A stretch of DNA of 64,000 bases from Muricea muricata (taxonomy: Eukaryota > Cnidaria > Anthozoa > Malacalcyonacea > Plexauridae), in NCBI GenBank assembly GCA_963855995.1, contig OY979723.1, positions 563,001-627,000 of the forward strand. The letters are read 5' to 3'. Of the stretch, positions 1 through 12,098 are shown one piece after another. The notes beneath the pieces are model-generated. The model was not told the DNA's origin and made no database searches. It saw nothing but the letters and a program-made list of their open reading frames with translations. Numbering within the stretch: the first letter of the stretch is position 1; the number at the start of each line of letters is the position of its first letter. Made by a program: the position numbers and the translations under genes.

Positions 1-1366
1 CGTTATGAGGGCTTCTATGGAGTAACATCTTTAGACAAATGACTCCAATTTGCCTCTGAAGTACATACAAAGGATCAGTGCAGTGTACTTAGTATTCTGT
101 AAATAGCCGGCCATGTAAATTCAGGATGTTGTCTCGACGACTTGAAAGATATCCTAAACGCGCAGTTCCAGTGAAATGGTTTTCAAGTAATTTAGGTCAC
201 CACCACGACGCATTAGAAAGTAATTTCTGCAATAAATCTCGAGGATTAAAATCTTGACGAGGCAATTCAGACATAAGCCACGGCATACAGCACGCGCTTT
301 TATCTTGACAAGAACTTGGCAACAGGACTTAAACGTCCAAAAGCTGTTTCCTAACTGCGTTACAGGAAAATACGTAATGCTACGAGAAACACGTAAAAAT
401 TCGCACGTGAACGTTGCAAATAGACATATGCTAGCGCACAGCAGTTGATATCACTGAAGACACAAACAGGGAATGGACATATACGGCAGAAGTAAGCCAT
501 ATTTGTCGAAAATATTCACGGCAGTACAGGGAAGATTTAACAGAGAGATATATGCAATACCACATGGGGCAGTATATTACCTTAATCACGACAAGCTTTG
601 TTTTAAAATTAACTTAAAATCCAAAACAATATTCAAATGTTCCTATAAGCTTACTCGTAAAACAGATAATACAGAAGGTGGTCCATATGGTGTAAGGAAA
701 TGCACAAGAACCAGCGCTTACCTGCTCAGTCCGGCTTGCAAAGGGTCGTGGCTTTGGTAAGACTCCGACTGGGGTTACTCGGGTAGCTTTTTATGCATTA
801 TCTTGTATTGTTAGCCAGTGTGCTTTGTGCATTTCCCACAGCGCAGCTGGTTGTCGTGTTTTATCAATAAAATCGAAACAAAACACAGTCCCAAAACATT
901 ACATGCTTCTACAACTGCCTATTGTGGCTCACTTTGTAAAGCACGTATTACAAAACGGTTTACAGTTACCAATATCGTCAATCAGTGGTATCCGGTACTG
1001 CAAATCGTATCTAATCCAAACAGAAATTGTGACATAACCTCTATCTAGATGTGCATCTTTTGAAATATAAACTGTCACGATTTGTGTTTGAACTTCCTGA
1101 AACAGATTTAATGTTTTCAAGGTTAAAAGTGGTTAAAGTGTCTATACCTTTAACCTCCCTCGGTCGAAATTAACTTCTTTTTTCACAAAAGCCTCAAGAC
1201 AGACGATAGCAATCTTATTTTTTTAATATCAGCCGCGTTTTTCGGTGCAAGTGTGAAATTCCAAGCGTAGTGGTCCAGTGTAAACAACGCTTGTGTCGGA
1301 ATGCCTTTGAATGATCAAAATTCAACGTCAAGCAAGTTGACTTTGTACAAACTTAAGATGTCGCAA
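1..1366. other. Gene-free stretch
   Basis: Short open frames occur here on both strands (for example 254-448 and 473-760) but none shows a recognisable domain, a convincing splice context or a family motif. I see no RNA gene. The stretch reads as AT-rich intergenic or intronic sequence. Confidence 0.5.
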
Positions 1367-1600
1367 CACAAACCACGGCAAGTTATTGTAAAGTACAACC
1401 TACACTGGGCCACCGCGTTTGAGATATCTTTTTCAGGTAGTTCAGACACAAACCACGACAGGTTATCGTAGAATACTACCTACACTGGACTATACACGTT
1501 CGACTGTTTGAGATACCTTTTTTAGGTAGTTCAGACACAAACCACGACAGGTTATTGTAGAATGCTACCGACACTGGACCACCACGTTTGAGAAATTCAG
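1367..1600 (+). repeat. 80-bp-unit dispersed tandem repeat, copy 1
   Basis: Three units start near 1367, 1447 and 1536, each with the core CACAAACCACGACAGGTTAT, then a segment like GAATACTACCTACACTGGAC, then a TTTGAGATA..TTCAGGTAGTTCAGA linker. The same unit recurs at 41455-41850 and 53281-53560 in introns of the tetraspan cluster. It looks like a tandem satellite-like element spread around the genome. No coding content. Confidence 0.85.
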
Positions 1601-4269
1601 AAACAGTCGATAACTTATTATCGAAATTGTCTTACACATTTTACTCTACTTTTGAAGATTTATTTTTTAAACCCTCAGTTTCCTGCTTAATAGTTCCGGC
1701 ACGCAGATGGAATGAATGAAAAAGGAAATAAAGTCAAAATGAATGAAGTTGCTGTCTGCAAAATCAAAAGAGACACGCTGTTCTTTCAGTTTAATCCATT
1801 TACGTTTTAAAGAGGACGTGATTAACTCAAGTAGTCTGCAGTGACGCAAGAAAGTTCAGCAAAGTCATGAATTCAAACAAAATCACTAATTAGCTATATC
1901 TTATGTACAAAGTATAGCTTGTTAAAAAATGTCGAGATGTCGGCAAGGTAATTAATGTACGACTCATGTCTGATCACGGAGGACAGCTATAATACAAGAA
2001 GTCATTTGGGGAAAATAGTTTCAACCAAACCTGTCAAAATCTCAAAAGATGGAGGAGACTTACTTGAGATATATAACCTAACAGTTTTATATGGTAGTTA
2101 TTAAATAGTTTCAAGCGAATATTTGTCTATTATTCTCCGACCTGGAAATTCCCTCCGTATAAAGAAGACAATTACAAAGCAACTTGACTCAAAGTCAAGC
2201 GAAAGTGGTAAGTTGATAAGAAGATGAATGCATATTTAAAATGATCGTACCTGGCTCAAGACGACAAGAGATTGCACACACCAACCCAACGGCAACTCTA
2301 CCAACCTTACAGCTCAACACATGCAGTCAAATCTGACCAATGTTGAAAATAATGTCTCATATTGGGCGGTTCATTCCACAAAGAGCACAGTTACCCCACT
2401 GGGTGATAACTACAAATCCTTTCAAAGCTAACACATTTCACTGTATGTATCTACCCTTTCTCAACTTCTGCCAGAAGTCATTGTGAAGAATTGAGAACTT
2501 GCCAGATTACACAGAATTTAATTTCCTGTCCTTTGCGGGGACTGCAATGTTATCTTGTTTGAGATAAGTCGAGAAAAAAAGTTAGGTCGACAGTTGTAAT
2601 TTTAAAGCAAACAATACAATCGAATTTATGCACAACAGCTAACTCAATTAAGGTTGAGAGTATCGACAACAGTCTAATGTGCAATATGAGCGCCTGAAGA
2701 AGAATTGGGAAGATATAGTTTTAAATAAGATTTAATCAAAGGATTAAAAAGCGTGCAATTCAATCTTACATTGCTCTAATAGCACTGTTATAGCAAAATA
2801 GTGCTCCCAATCTTTCAGTAGAAAATGTATGCCAATATTTCGGAGTTTTGAAAGGAACATAGAAACCGTTTGTTGATTCCGATAATCCATTTCTTGCAAA
2901 TTCAGTCACTCATTGATTTTTCCTAAATCACAAGACTGCGAGACAAAACCGGGACTTTAAAGTGCTAAATCCGCTAGCAAGCGGTTTCACACGTACTCAA
3001 ATGTTGAAGTTTTCTTTACCTCACGGAAAAAGCCAGATTGTGTTTCCGCAGGTGAAATCGGAAGTTTCAATTTTCAATGACTTGGCTGTAAACTGTTTTA
3101 GAGCCCACTGTCTGGCATGCAACGACCACAGTGAAATACTTGGTGTAAGCGTGCTTGGTCATGCACGTATGTATGCTTTGTTATATATTGACATTGCTTA
3201 TGCAAATGTTGACCTTGCTAAGATGGAACATAATACAATGCAATATTTAATACAGAATACGTCTACATTTCTTTTTTTATTTTTCCTGATGAGATTAATG
3301 AGAAATAAAATAATAAACGTCAGAACTTGTGTACACAACGATTAATTTTAATTGACCACATTAGCTATGCCACACGGAAAAAATAACAAAACTGGACGGA
3401 AATTTGAGAAAATAAAGCTCCAAACATAATCCGAAAAAACATTTTGAAAAGCCAAGAAATGGATTAACAAACAAGGCTGAAAAAACTCCCTAATGATTCT
3501 TAAAAAATAATGATAATGAAAACTCTTCCCATACTTGTGAAACTCCCTAATGAGTAATGGTAATAATTCACGAAGAACACAGAAAAGAAATCAAGAGCGT
3601 GAAAGAGCCTGTACATCAGTACATGCACTATAGATTTCTCTTGATTTGTATGAGACTTTAAATTTGGTTTTCTCGTCCTACCTTTAGTAGCACTCAAAAT
3701 TTGAAGTTTTAAAACAGTTTTCGAAATCATGTGTGGAGAAAATTTTCTTTAATTCGGTTCGAGTCACATTGGTTTAACGCTACTGACGACCCGACAAATT
3801 GAAAGGAAAGTGGTTTAACCATTTCGTCGTCAGAGCTTCCTTACTTTGTTCATCAGTTGCCGGTCTGAACCACCTAATGATGATTGTGTAATAGGATCAA
3901 GAACAATCTAAGTTTGTGCACGATTGTTTACTTTGGCTTTTTTGAAACTTTACTCAGCCAAACTATGCACAAACAATTCTCGAACATCCATTTTGTTGTT
4001 TCCACAACTCACTTGCATAAGACTCAACACATAGGGGGACGAGGTTAGCAAAGAGAGAGAGAGAGAACTTTTGAAAAGATTGTATAAAATCAGTGTTACA
4101 AAAATGACCTTAAACGACATTTACACACTTTCGGACACTTGATCACAGCTTTCAATCCCCTATACTACTCCACCATAAGAAAATTTAGAATTTTAGAAAG
4201 GTTCCGTGTGAGAGACAGCACGCATTTTTTTAACATCACGTGCATAACTGAACTGTCGAAAACATTCGG
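1601..4269. other. Gene-free stretch
   Basis: The longest frame (2962-3345) begins at GTG, not ATG, and has no recognisable motif. There is a short GA run near 4058-4070. No supported gene or structured RNA is visible. Confidence 0.45.
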
Positions 4270-4296
4270 TGACGTCATTATGTCACTATGACGTCA
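4270..4296. promoter_or_regulatory. Paired TGACGTCA (CRE-like) palindromes
   Basis: Two perfect TGACGTCA octamers lie at 4270-4277 and 4289-4296. This is the consensus site for CREB/ATF bZIP factors. They sit just downstream, on the minus strand, of the doubtful exon at 4305-4550. No gene can be assigned to them with confidence, so regulatory function is only a possibility. Confidence 0.3.
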
Positions 4297-4304
4297 TAAC
4301 TCAC

Positions 4305-4550
4305 TTGCGGTGGCTCCGATGAGAGTCGAGGTGTGATTTGTTGTGAAAATCGCGACAAATTGAGAGGAATCGTTGCAGAGAAGCACGGCTAGGGTTGATA
4401 TACACACAACGTAAACAACCAGTACGCCAGGTGTTGTATTTGTAATGGTAGCGCGGTAATCACGCAATCTAGACGGGAAAACTGCCACATAATCCGTTAA
4501 CTTAATAAAGTATCTTGTTAACGTAGACACATGTATAGATACAGTGCTGC
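4305..4550 (-). CDS. Candidate orphan exon with one membrane segment
   Basis: On the minus strand an open frame runs from about 4550 to a strong donor at 4305 (CGCAA|GTGAGT, phase 1). It would encode a short basic stretch, then a hydrophobic segment (GVLVVYVVCISTLAVLL), then a polar Ser/Thr-rich part with an N-x-T site, like the start of a single-pass or type II membrane protein. No in-frame ATG is present, so it would have to be an internal exon, possibly with its acceptor near 4551 (CCTAAAG). No partner exon is evident. The frame may be chance; function unknown. Confidence 0.2.
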
Positions 4551-4552
4551 TT

Positions 4553-7500
4553 TAGGCGTAGCTGTTCAGATAACGGTCATAAGATAGCTACAATAAACGC
4601 GCTTTGAAACCGCGTTCAACTGGATCGAACAAGTGCAATTGCGTCAGGCAATTCCTCTCCCGCGCTCTCGACTAGAAGGAGGAATTTTAGCAGCGCCGCA
4701 CCCATTCCACTTGGTTTAAAATCGTATCAATTTTAAGTTTTGTGTGCAATGACGATGTGCGCTTTTTGAATGTCATGACCGCGCGCAGTATTTTACGCAA
4801 TAGAAAAAAATATATGCAAAGAAATGGTGCATATTCAAAACGCAAATTGACAAGTATTTTTTTGAAGTCATTAATCGTTTTAAGCGCACTTAGGAATGAG
4901 TAGTTTTTACCTCATACGGAGGTTTGGATTTCTAAAGTGCAACAGTATATCACTATGTCTACTACTGGTCGATTCATTACGCGCTTCTAAAGGTCATAAG
5001 GGCATATCTGCGCTAATTATCGTATCTAAACAACAATTAACACAGATGGAGAATGTGCAGATGGTTGCCAATGCGTAGACGACGATTTGGGAGGCCGATG
5101 GCCGGCTTCGTTTATACATGCATGGTGGAGACTTACTCCTATTCTGGCAAGGTATCACACTGCAGTTGGAAATCAATGCACTTTACAATTAGACTTAATA
5201 AAATACGTTCCACTTAACGGATTATGCTATTCAGAAGAAAGCGCATTGCAAAATAATGATCCCGGAAAATCTTCTACTGAACGGGAATCGCCTTAAACCA
5301 GCTTTTTGTCCGAATGTCTCAAACAGATAGCACCTCCATTATTTATTAAAGTTAACGCGTTTAAATAACGTTCATGCATGTGTAATGTTCATCAGTATAA
5401 AGTACTTCAAGATAAGGATGTCGTAAGTAAACTGAGTACATAAAGCTTCAAACTGCTAGTCATGAAAGTGTACTATATATAAGCCTTCAAAATGTATATT
5501 ATATTTCTATCCTGTTATATTTTGTCATGGAAACACTAACGTGCTGAGCTTTTGAAGAATGCAATGAATCTGATAAAAGTATACTCTGTTATTTAGAATC
5601 GTCTATCGGGGAAGCCTTGACTATTTAGCGATAACCCAATGACCTTTTCCAGCTGTTTGGAATTTTTACAAAGGTTAATGATTGCATCTCGAGTGTTGCT
5701 GTGTTGGTGCAAAAACTGAGCAAATGTTTCATAAACAAGATTCATCAGAAAATGCTACACAAGTTTCTAACAACGATAAAAGATGCAAATAAACTTAAAA
5801 TGCTCAAGTCTTAACTGATATGCCTTAACATGGATTGACGCAGAGGATTTGGGTGGGAGAGCGAAGATTCCAGTCCAATCACTAGATGCAATTAGAACGT
5901 GCTACGAAGCATGTGCTAAATACCCGAGAGTAGCGTGGGAAGGGACAAAGCCGGAGGGAGCGTGCCCCCAAAAAATGAGTCGCCTAAAGCGCATTTCCTA
6001 AAATGTTATTGCATTACTATAGATTGTATTCCTAAAGCACTAGTCTTACTACTCCCACAAAACGCAAGGTAACCTTGAGTGAACGTTAATTTAAAGAAAA
6101 TAGCTTGTGAGTACCTTCGCAATTCATGATTGTCCGCCTAGCGCACCGTTGACCGCAACGTTTAAACTTTAATTTACTGTAAAATGATCTTTATTTAATA
6201 TATACCCGCGAACAGGCTTGATAGATCACCTAATCGAGGTGATAAATAACTTATAATAATAATAATACGCCTTACTCCTTTTGCTCACAGTTATAAAAGA
6301 GCAATGTCTTGTTAATATTATTCGGTACTCTTAATATGATAAATTCACACGTTCTGGAGACGACCACACGTTTACTAGTATGCATAACTTGCGTGCGCAA
6401 GATAAACACCTAGGTGTTGTATTATTGTTGGACAAACATGAAAAATCAACACAATAAAAGTCATTAACAAAACAAATGATTTGTTCCACAAACATACCTT
6501 GTGATTTCGAAGGTTCTCGAATCCAATTATAAAGTATCCCAAATAACTTTTGCAGCAAATCACGGACTAATGAACTCCGCTACGGTTGACCGAGTACTGA
6601 GAGCAATCGCTACCTTGCCGATATATAACTACGTCAAGTCAATGATACTTAAATGCTGAAAGGAAACAGATATAATCTCGTCAGACAGGGCGATTTGGCT
6701 ACACTAATTGGAATGACTTAATAACAAGGTGATTAAGTATTCGTTGAAGTATTGGCTATTATAATACAATAAGTAATACGTTTCGCTTTTCACATTTGCA
6801 TCAAATGGAAAGGAATTCGAGATCGAAATCTCAACCATTTCATTAACATTTCCTGCACTGGTTTCTCTCCGCACTTGGAAACGTCATATCTGTGAGTGCA
6901 AGCTGTGGAAAACGTTCCCACAGTTCTGAAGTTAAACGTTTCAACAAAAGTTGCTATATTCATCATTTAGCTTGCATCCCTAGTCCTAAAGCTACGTCTT
7001 GTTTGGTTTTCCCCCACGATTCTTCAAGCATTTTTCTTTTAGTCATAAGATAGCTAAAATGAATTATGATTCATAGCGAACTCAACAACCACCAAACTGT
7101 TTCGTGCAACTATTCACCTACTATGATTTCGCGTGAAAGCGGTCGCTCGCATCTACACTAACGAATTTGGGAGAGTTTTATTGCTATCACACGAGACTCG
7201 TACATCTATGACTAGAAATTTCTTGACGAGAAATTTTCCGGGTTGCAAACACGTATCCGGCCCGTGTGATGAAATCAATTAAAGTCATTTCCAAACCTAG
7301 ATTACTTTTCCCTTTTTTTAGAAGTTGCTATAAAGCCAGTACTTGTAAAAAAACCATCGAAGTTCGATTAATTACAGTATATGGTTACCAGTCATTTCTA
7401 TTTTCAGAACCAGTGACGGTATCGCTCTAATTTTTCCCAGGGTAATGCATGTGAATGGAGCAAAGTCTATTCCGGTGTTTATGAGCTCAGCAGTACAATT

Positions 7501-10500
7501 TGTCCTCAAGTAGTTCCGTTTAATAACAGAACGAGGCTCCAACAACTACGGTTATTAAGTCTATTATGCAGTAGTCTTCGACGCGGTGGGCTTCGACGAG
7601 CCAAAGGAACAAAATTATGCATGCGAGGCAAAGAAACTATCTGTTGTTTACAAGAAAAAAGTTCAACGAATCACCAAAAAGGATTTTATTAATTCCGCTA
7701 GCATTTTCATACTCTTTGTTTCATCTAACTTCAAGCCGCGCACTCTTGGGGCTACATATCCAGTTAAGGTAAAAGGATTGGTTTGTTTTTGTAGTAACGA
7801 GGATGACACAGAACATGTCCTTTAGCCGGAATAGTTTACAATTGGCGAACGTTTCTGTCATAAAAATAAATTACACAATTTGTTTAATTATAGCTTCGTT
7901 TGGCAAGAGCGCGCAATATAAGTTCGATTCGTATCGGAACTCTAGGATGAACAGTTCAGTGGACTGTCTAGCATAAATACAGTTAGTTTGTTTAGGTTTT
8001 CTCCTGTTGTATGAACAATAACAGTCAAAGCGGACACTATCGTCATAATCCTTGCTTGGCCTGCATCTTTGCTGGATCGAAGAACAGCTGATGGAGTAGA
8101 AGTTAGGGGGGAACAGGACTTGGTCTAAGACCCGTGACAATTCCTCAAGATAACAAGCATCAGAGGAATACAGAAACAAACCTTCAAGAAACTGGTAGCA
8201 TCAAATTTTGCTAGCCCAACAATTACAAGGCCAAAAAACTATAGCTATTCAGTTATCTCCAATTCCTTTTAAAAGCTTCCGATATATCATCAACCGGACA
8301 CAATTAGCTAACATTAAATCATCCTTCTGCAAGGTCAGACGCAAACAACGTCAAGGAAAAGGAAAACAGATCGAAAAAAAGATAAGAAAGTGAAATATTT
8401 GACCAAGGACAGGACAGGATGCAACAGTGACCGGACAGTGAGGCGCTGACGCGATGGCCCCCACGAAATGCGGGAATTGATCAACTCATTACGGCGCATC
8501 TTTTCGTAGCTTGTTCGCATTTATGACGTCACCGTTTTAGCCCTCCCGGAATACATATCCTAGGATAGCTGAGGCCGACCTTAGAACAAATGGCTGCGTC
8601 ACAACTTCTCGTTTTTTACGAGGATAAGCGCTGCACGTAGGCAAAATTTTGTCAGGCTTTTCTGGGTAGAATGATAGGGTGTTTGATCAAGCTCAGATTA
8701 TCGGCTCTTCGATCGTCATCACAAACTGTATATACACCTACTAAGTAAACAAGGTGGTTGGTTAAGTGGCTGGCTGGCAAAAATGACAAGAACAACGAGC
8801 TTTCGGAGATACTTCATATGCGCGAAAAAATCTTCCTAAACCATTCATGTATCGTTATATCATAACGTGGTCACGTTAATGAGTAAGCTTGAATAACCTA
8901 TCCATTGCGACTCGCTAAGTCCCATCTAGAAAGCTGCCAACAGGCGCGCTTGCTAATGTGTCCCAAATCTTTTCATCCAAAAACTCTAAAAAGCTTGACA
9001 CTGTCAAATATTCCAATCAAGTCTCAAGCTGCTCGGAAAAACCGTTGAAGATTTCAAAATAAGAACCTGTGAAGGAGTCCGCATTTGTTACACAGATTTC
9101 TCTTGGCTTTACCTTGTTTTTCTCGTCTTATACATAAGATGTGCTTTCGAATGACTGCCAATAGTGATATAAAATTACATATATATCAAGGCCCCTCAAG
9201 ATTGGTGTTGTAAATAGTACTTATATTTAGTTCTTCGCTGAGAAAATTGAACTGGTAGAACCTGAATCAGGAAGTATATTAAGGTACGCTATCGGGTTGA
9301 TTCCAATAACTCAGTTAGACACCACGGAAATTATTCGAGAGGAAATTATAGAGGGAATTTATTCGGCTATCTGTATGAGCTATAATGGTTTGCAAGGTGA
9401 TCCACTTGACACTGGGTTAAACCATTCCATCCCGCTCATAGTGGGTTTTAATCCTAATCAGCTGGATTAAACATTAATCCATCATTCATTCTCTAATTAT
9501 TCCAACTTACGTCTTGCCGTAGTTTTGTTTGCATTTTGTTGGAATAATATTTTCATAAAGCGTCCACATCGAAATGGAATGTGAAAAAATCTCCTAAACC
9601 ACGCAACGTCTGTGTGTTCTTGTCTTTTTGAGAAGGGTTTTAAACTGCGTTTGAAGCTGAGTGATGTTTATACAAGATTATGACATATTTGGAAAACGTG
9701 CGCTTAGTCAACAAAACGTTTGATAATTTAGGCCATTAGTGCAGCAAACCGGCCATGAGCATTTATTCAATCAGCTTTCTTTCAAGTCATAATGTTATTC
9801 TTTAAAATTCTTCCTTTGCGACAAACGCGCGTAGAAAAAAATAGAGAAGGCCTGATGACGTCGAGAGATTATCTCGAAATGAAGCTCCATGCAAACTGCA
9901 AAAATGGTTTAAAAAAGATAAGTGTAACGATTATGGGTTGAACAATGTTATTATGTTATCATGCCATCAATCAAGGCATAGTGTACATAGGCCTGTGAAC
10001 CTCTGAGATATTGACCTCAATTTTCAGCTCAAAATGTTGACAAGACCTCATAGAATACGCGGATAAACAAGCCCAGTACAGTCAACCAAGCTAAAAAATG
10101 TCTTAATGCCTTTTTATTTTAAAAAATATACCGACTTCGAAATGGATTTCATGAAACTTAAAGAGGATTAAAAATGCCATTTTGAATCAAAAGTGTCATC
10201 CATTTATGGCTTGCTCACTTTATCTCAATCCACATATGTCACTTTTATTACAGTTTAAAATCGATTCAGCAGAGGCTAAAATTATATCGAGTAACAGCTC
10301 AAATTAATCTTCAATCTTGGTATGTTGAGTACTAGTAATAGCTTTGTAGCTGCATCAAAAATCCATTATAAATACCCACCACAATCAACATAGTTCCACA
10401 AGCTGGGTAAAAAACTGCACGCAATATTTGTAGAGATAACATGTTGGGTAAGTGTCTGAGCATGCGCGTTTGTATCACATTCTTGTTCTAGATTCATGGT

Positions 10501-11993
10501 ATGTGAAGACAGGAAAGAAGTCAAGAACTAAAGAGCTGTTAAATTATGCTTCAAATAAACTAAATGAAGAATTGAAAGAGGTTTAAAAGCTAAGCAATTT
10601 CATTGATAATGCCAAAAAACTAAAGCAAAACGAGTTCAAAGTCTTTCCGGGACATCTTTATAAATTCGAGGGCTTTCAAGGTTTTAAATATTTGTTTTAA
10701 AATTCAAGGATATACTTGTAAGGACAAAGATGTTTTCCAATGGTTTGCAGAAAGCCCTAGGTAGCTTCTTGTACAAAGATTATTCACAGGGTAGTTGAAA
10801 AAAGACCCTAAAGACCATTGACTCCATTATAAACGTCCACTCTACTTATCTTTACATTACCAGATATATATTCCATGTCCTATAGGATGCACGCACATCC
10901 CTTGAAAACATTTAAAACAAATGTCTCTTATAAAACAATAATCTGCACATGGGTCCGGGTCTGTGTATCGGAAGGGTCTGAGATAAAGCTTTAATTTGGC
11001 TCAAAATTGACATGCGTTACAAGAAGATTTTACAAGTAAAATTGCACAAGACAATACCACGAATCGCAATGTGTACGCATCGCCATGCAAAGTCAATTAA
11101 TTAGAAAAATACTAAACTCTTAAGCCATCCTTGTCTTTCTGAATTTTACACTATCACACATTCACAATCCGGTTTCGAAGACTGATCATTCTAATACGAC
11201 TATAGAGTTTCGTTATTCCGGAAGGCTAAATATCTTGGAGATTACATAATACCGCTTAGCCGTAATCCTGCCAAAAATATTAATGATGGATGTGAATTGA
11301 GATAAAGAAGACATTCGCTGACAAAATTCCCAGGTTTTAACAACTCACACCGCCCTGAGTTTGAAACTGTAAGAAACAATACGCCAACCGACATACTGGT
11401 AGAGCCCCATCAGTAAAGCCACAGTTCCTTTGCAAAGTTCAGGGTCAAATTTTGGAATGGACAGAAAAGTGAAAGACTAAATTTGATTTATGTCTGTTTT
11501 ATCAACTCCCAGCGTGACACCAAAAAGCCTTACGTACTATTTACACTTACAACATGACTAACCGTATTGTATCGGATAAACTCGAGCCGAAGGCGAGGGT
11601 TGTATATCTGATATAACGCGGACGCGAATATTTTAAATGGCTTGTAAAACACTCCAATTTTATATAGGTCTATTGACGAAGTAATTTTGAGAATATACCT
11701 TATATAAGACGAGAAAATCAAAGCTAAAATTTACACAAATCAAAATAAATCTGTATCACATACACAAACTCCTTCACGTGACTCATGATTCCTTTTGTGT
11801 CTTCTTCATGAACTATTAACAAGTTTCACAAAGTTAGTTGCAGCTACGTGTGCCCGTTGTTGTTCAGTCGTTAATGATATTATATTAAAATAGAAGAGAG
11901 TCTTTCTAGCATCATTAAATACAGAGCAAACAAATAATAATGCATCCACTGTCATGCATGTGCCTTGGTGTTTTGCACTCAGGTGAAAGTGAT
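4553..11993. other. Long gene-free stretch
   Basis: About 7.4 kb with only short frames (for example 7586-7825 plus, 7871-8179 minus) that lack ATG context, domains or splice pairing. A TGACGTCA octamer lies at 8524-8531. I see no transposon ORF or RNA gene. It is probably intergenic or a large intron. Confidence 0.45.
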
Positions 11994-12098
11994 GTTTGTG
12001 ATGTTACTCTGAGTTCCAAATGTCGTAGGTTCGATTCCCACCATGGTCAGGCATATTTGTCACCCTGCCCAATGTGGATATAAAACTCAGACTAACAC
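11994..12098 (+). mobile_element. tRNA-headed SINE, rearranged fragment
   Basis: The segment GTCGTAGGTTCGATTCCCAC (B-box-like, tRNA T-arm) is followed by a body resembling TGCCCAATGTGGATATAAA and CTCAGACTAACA. It matches the SINE copies at 55.1-56.3 kb. Directly upstream, 11994-12013 carries the reverse complement of the element's 3' end, so this copy is a partial inverted or rearranged insertion. Confidence 0.7.

Noticed and set aside
2962..3345. 127-codon open frame
   Set aside because: It starts at GTG and lacks any domain, signal peptide or splice pairing.
7871..8179. 102-codon minus-strand frame with cysteines
   Set aside because: The cysteines are not in a recognised pattern and no neighbouring exon supports it.
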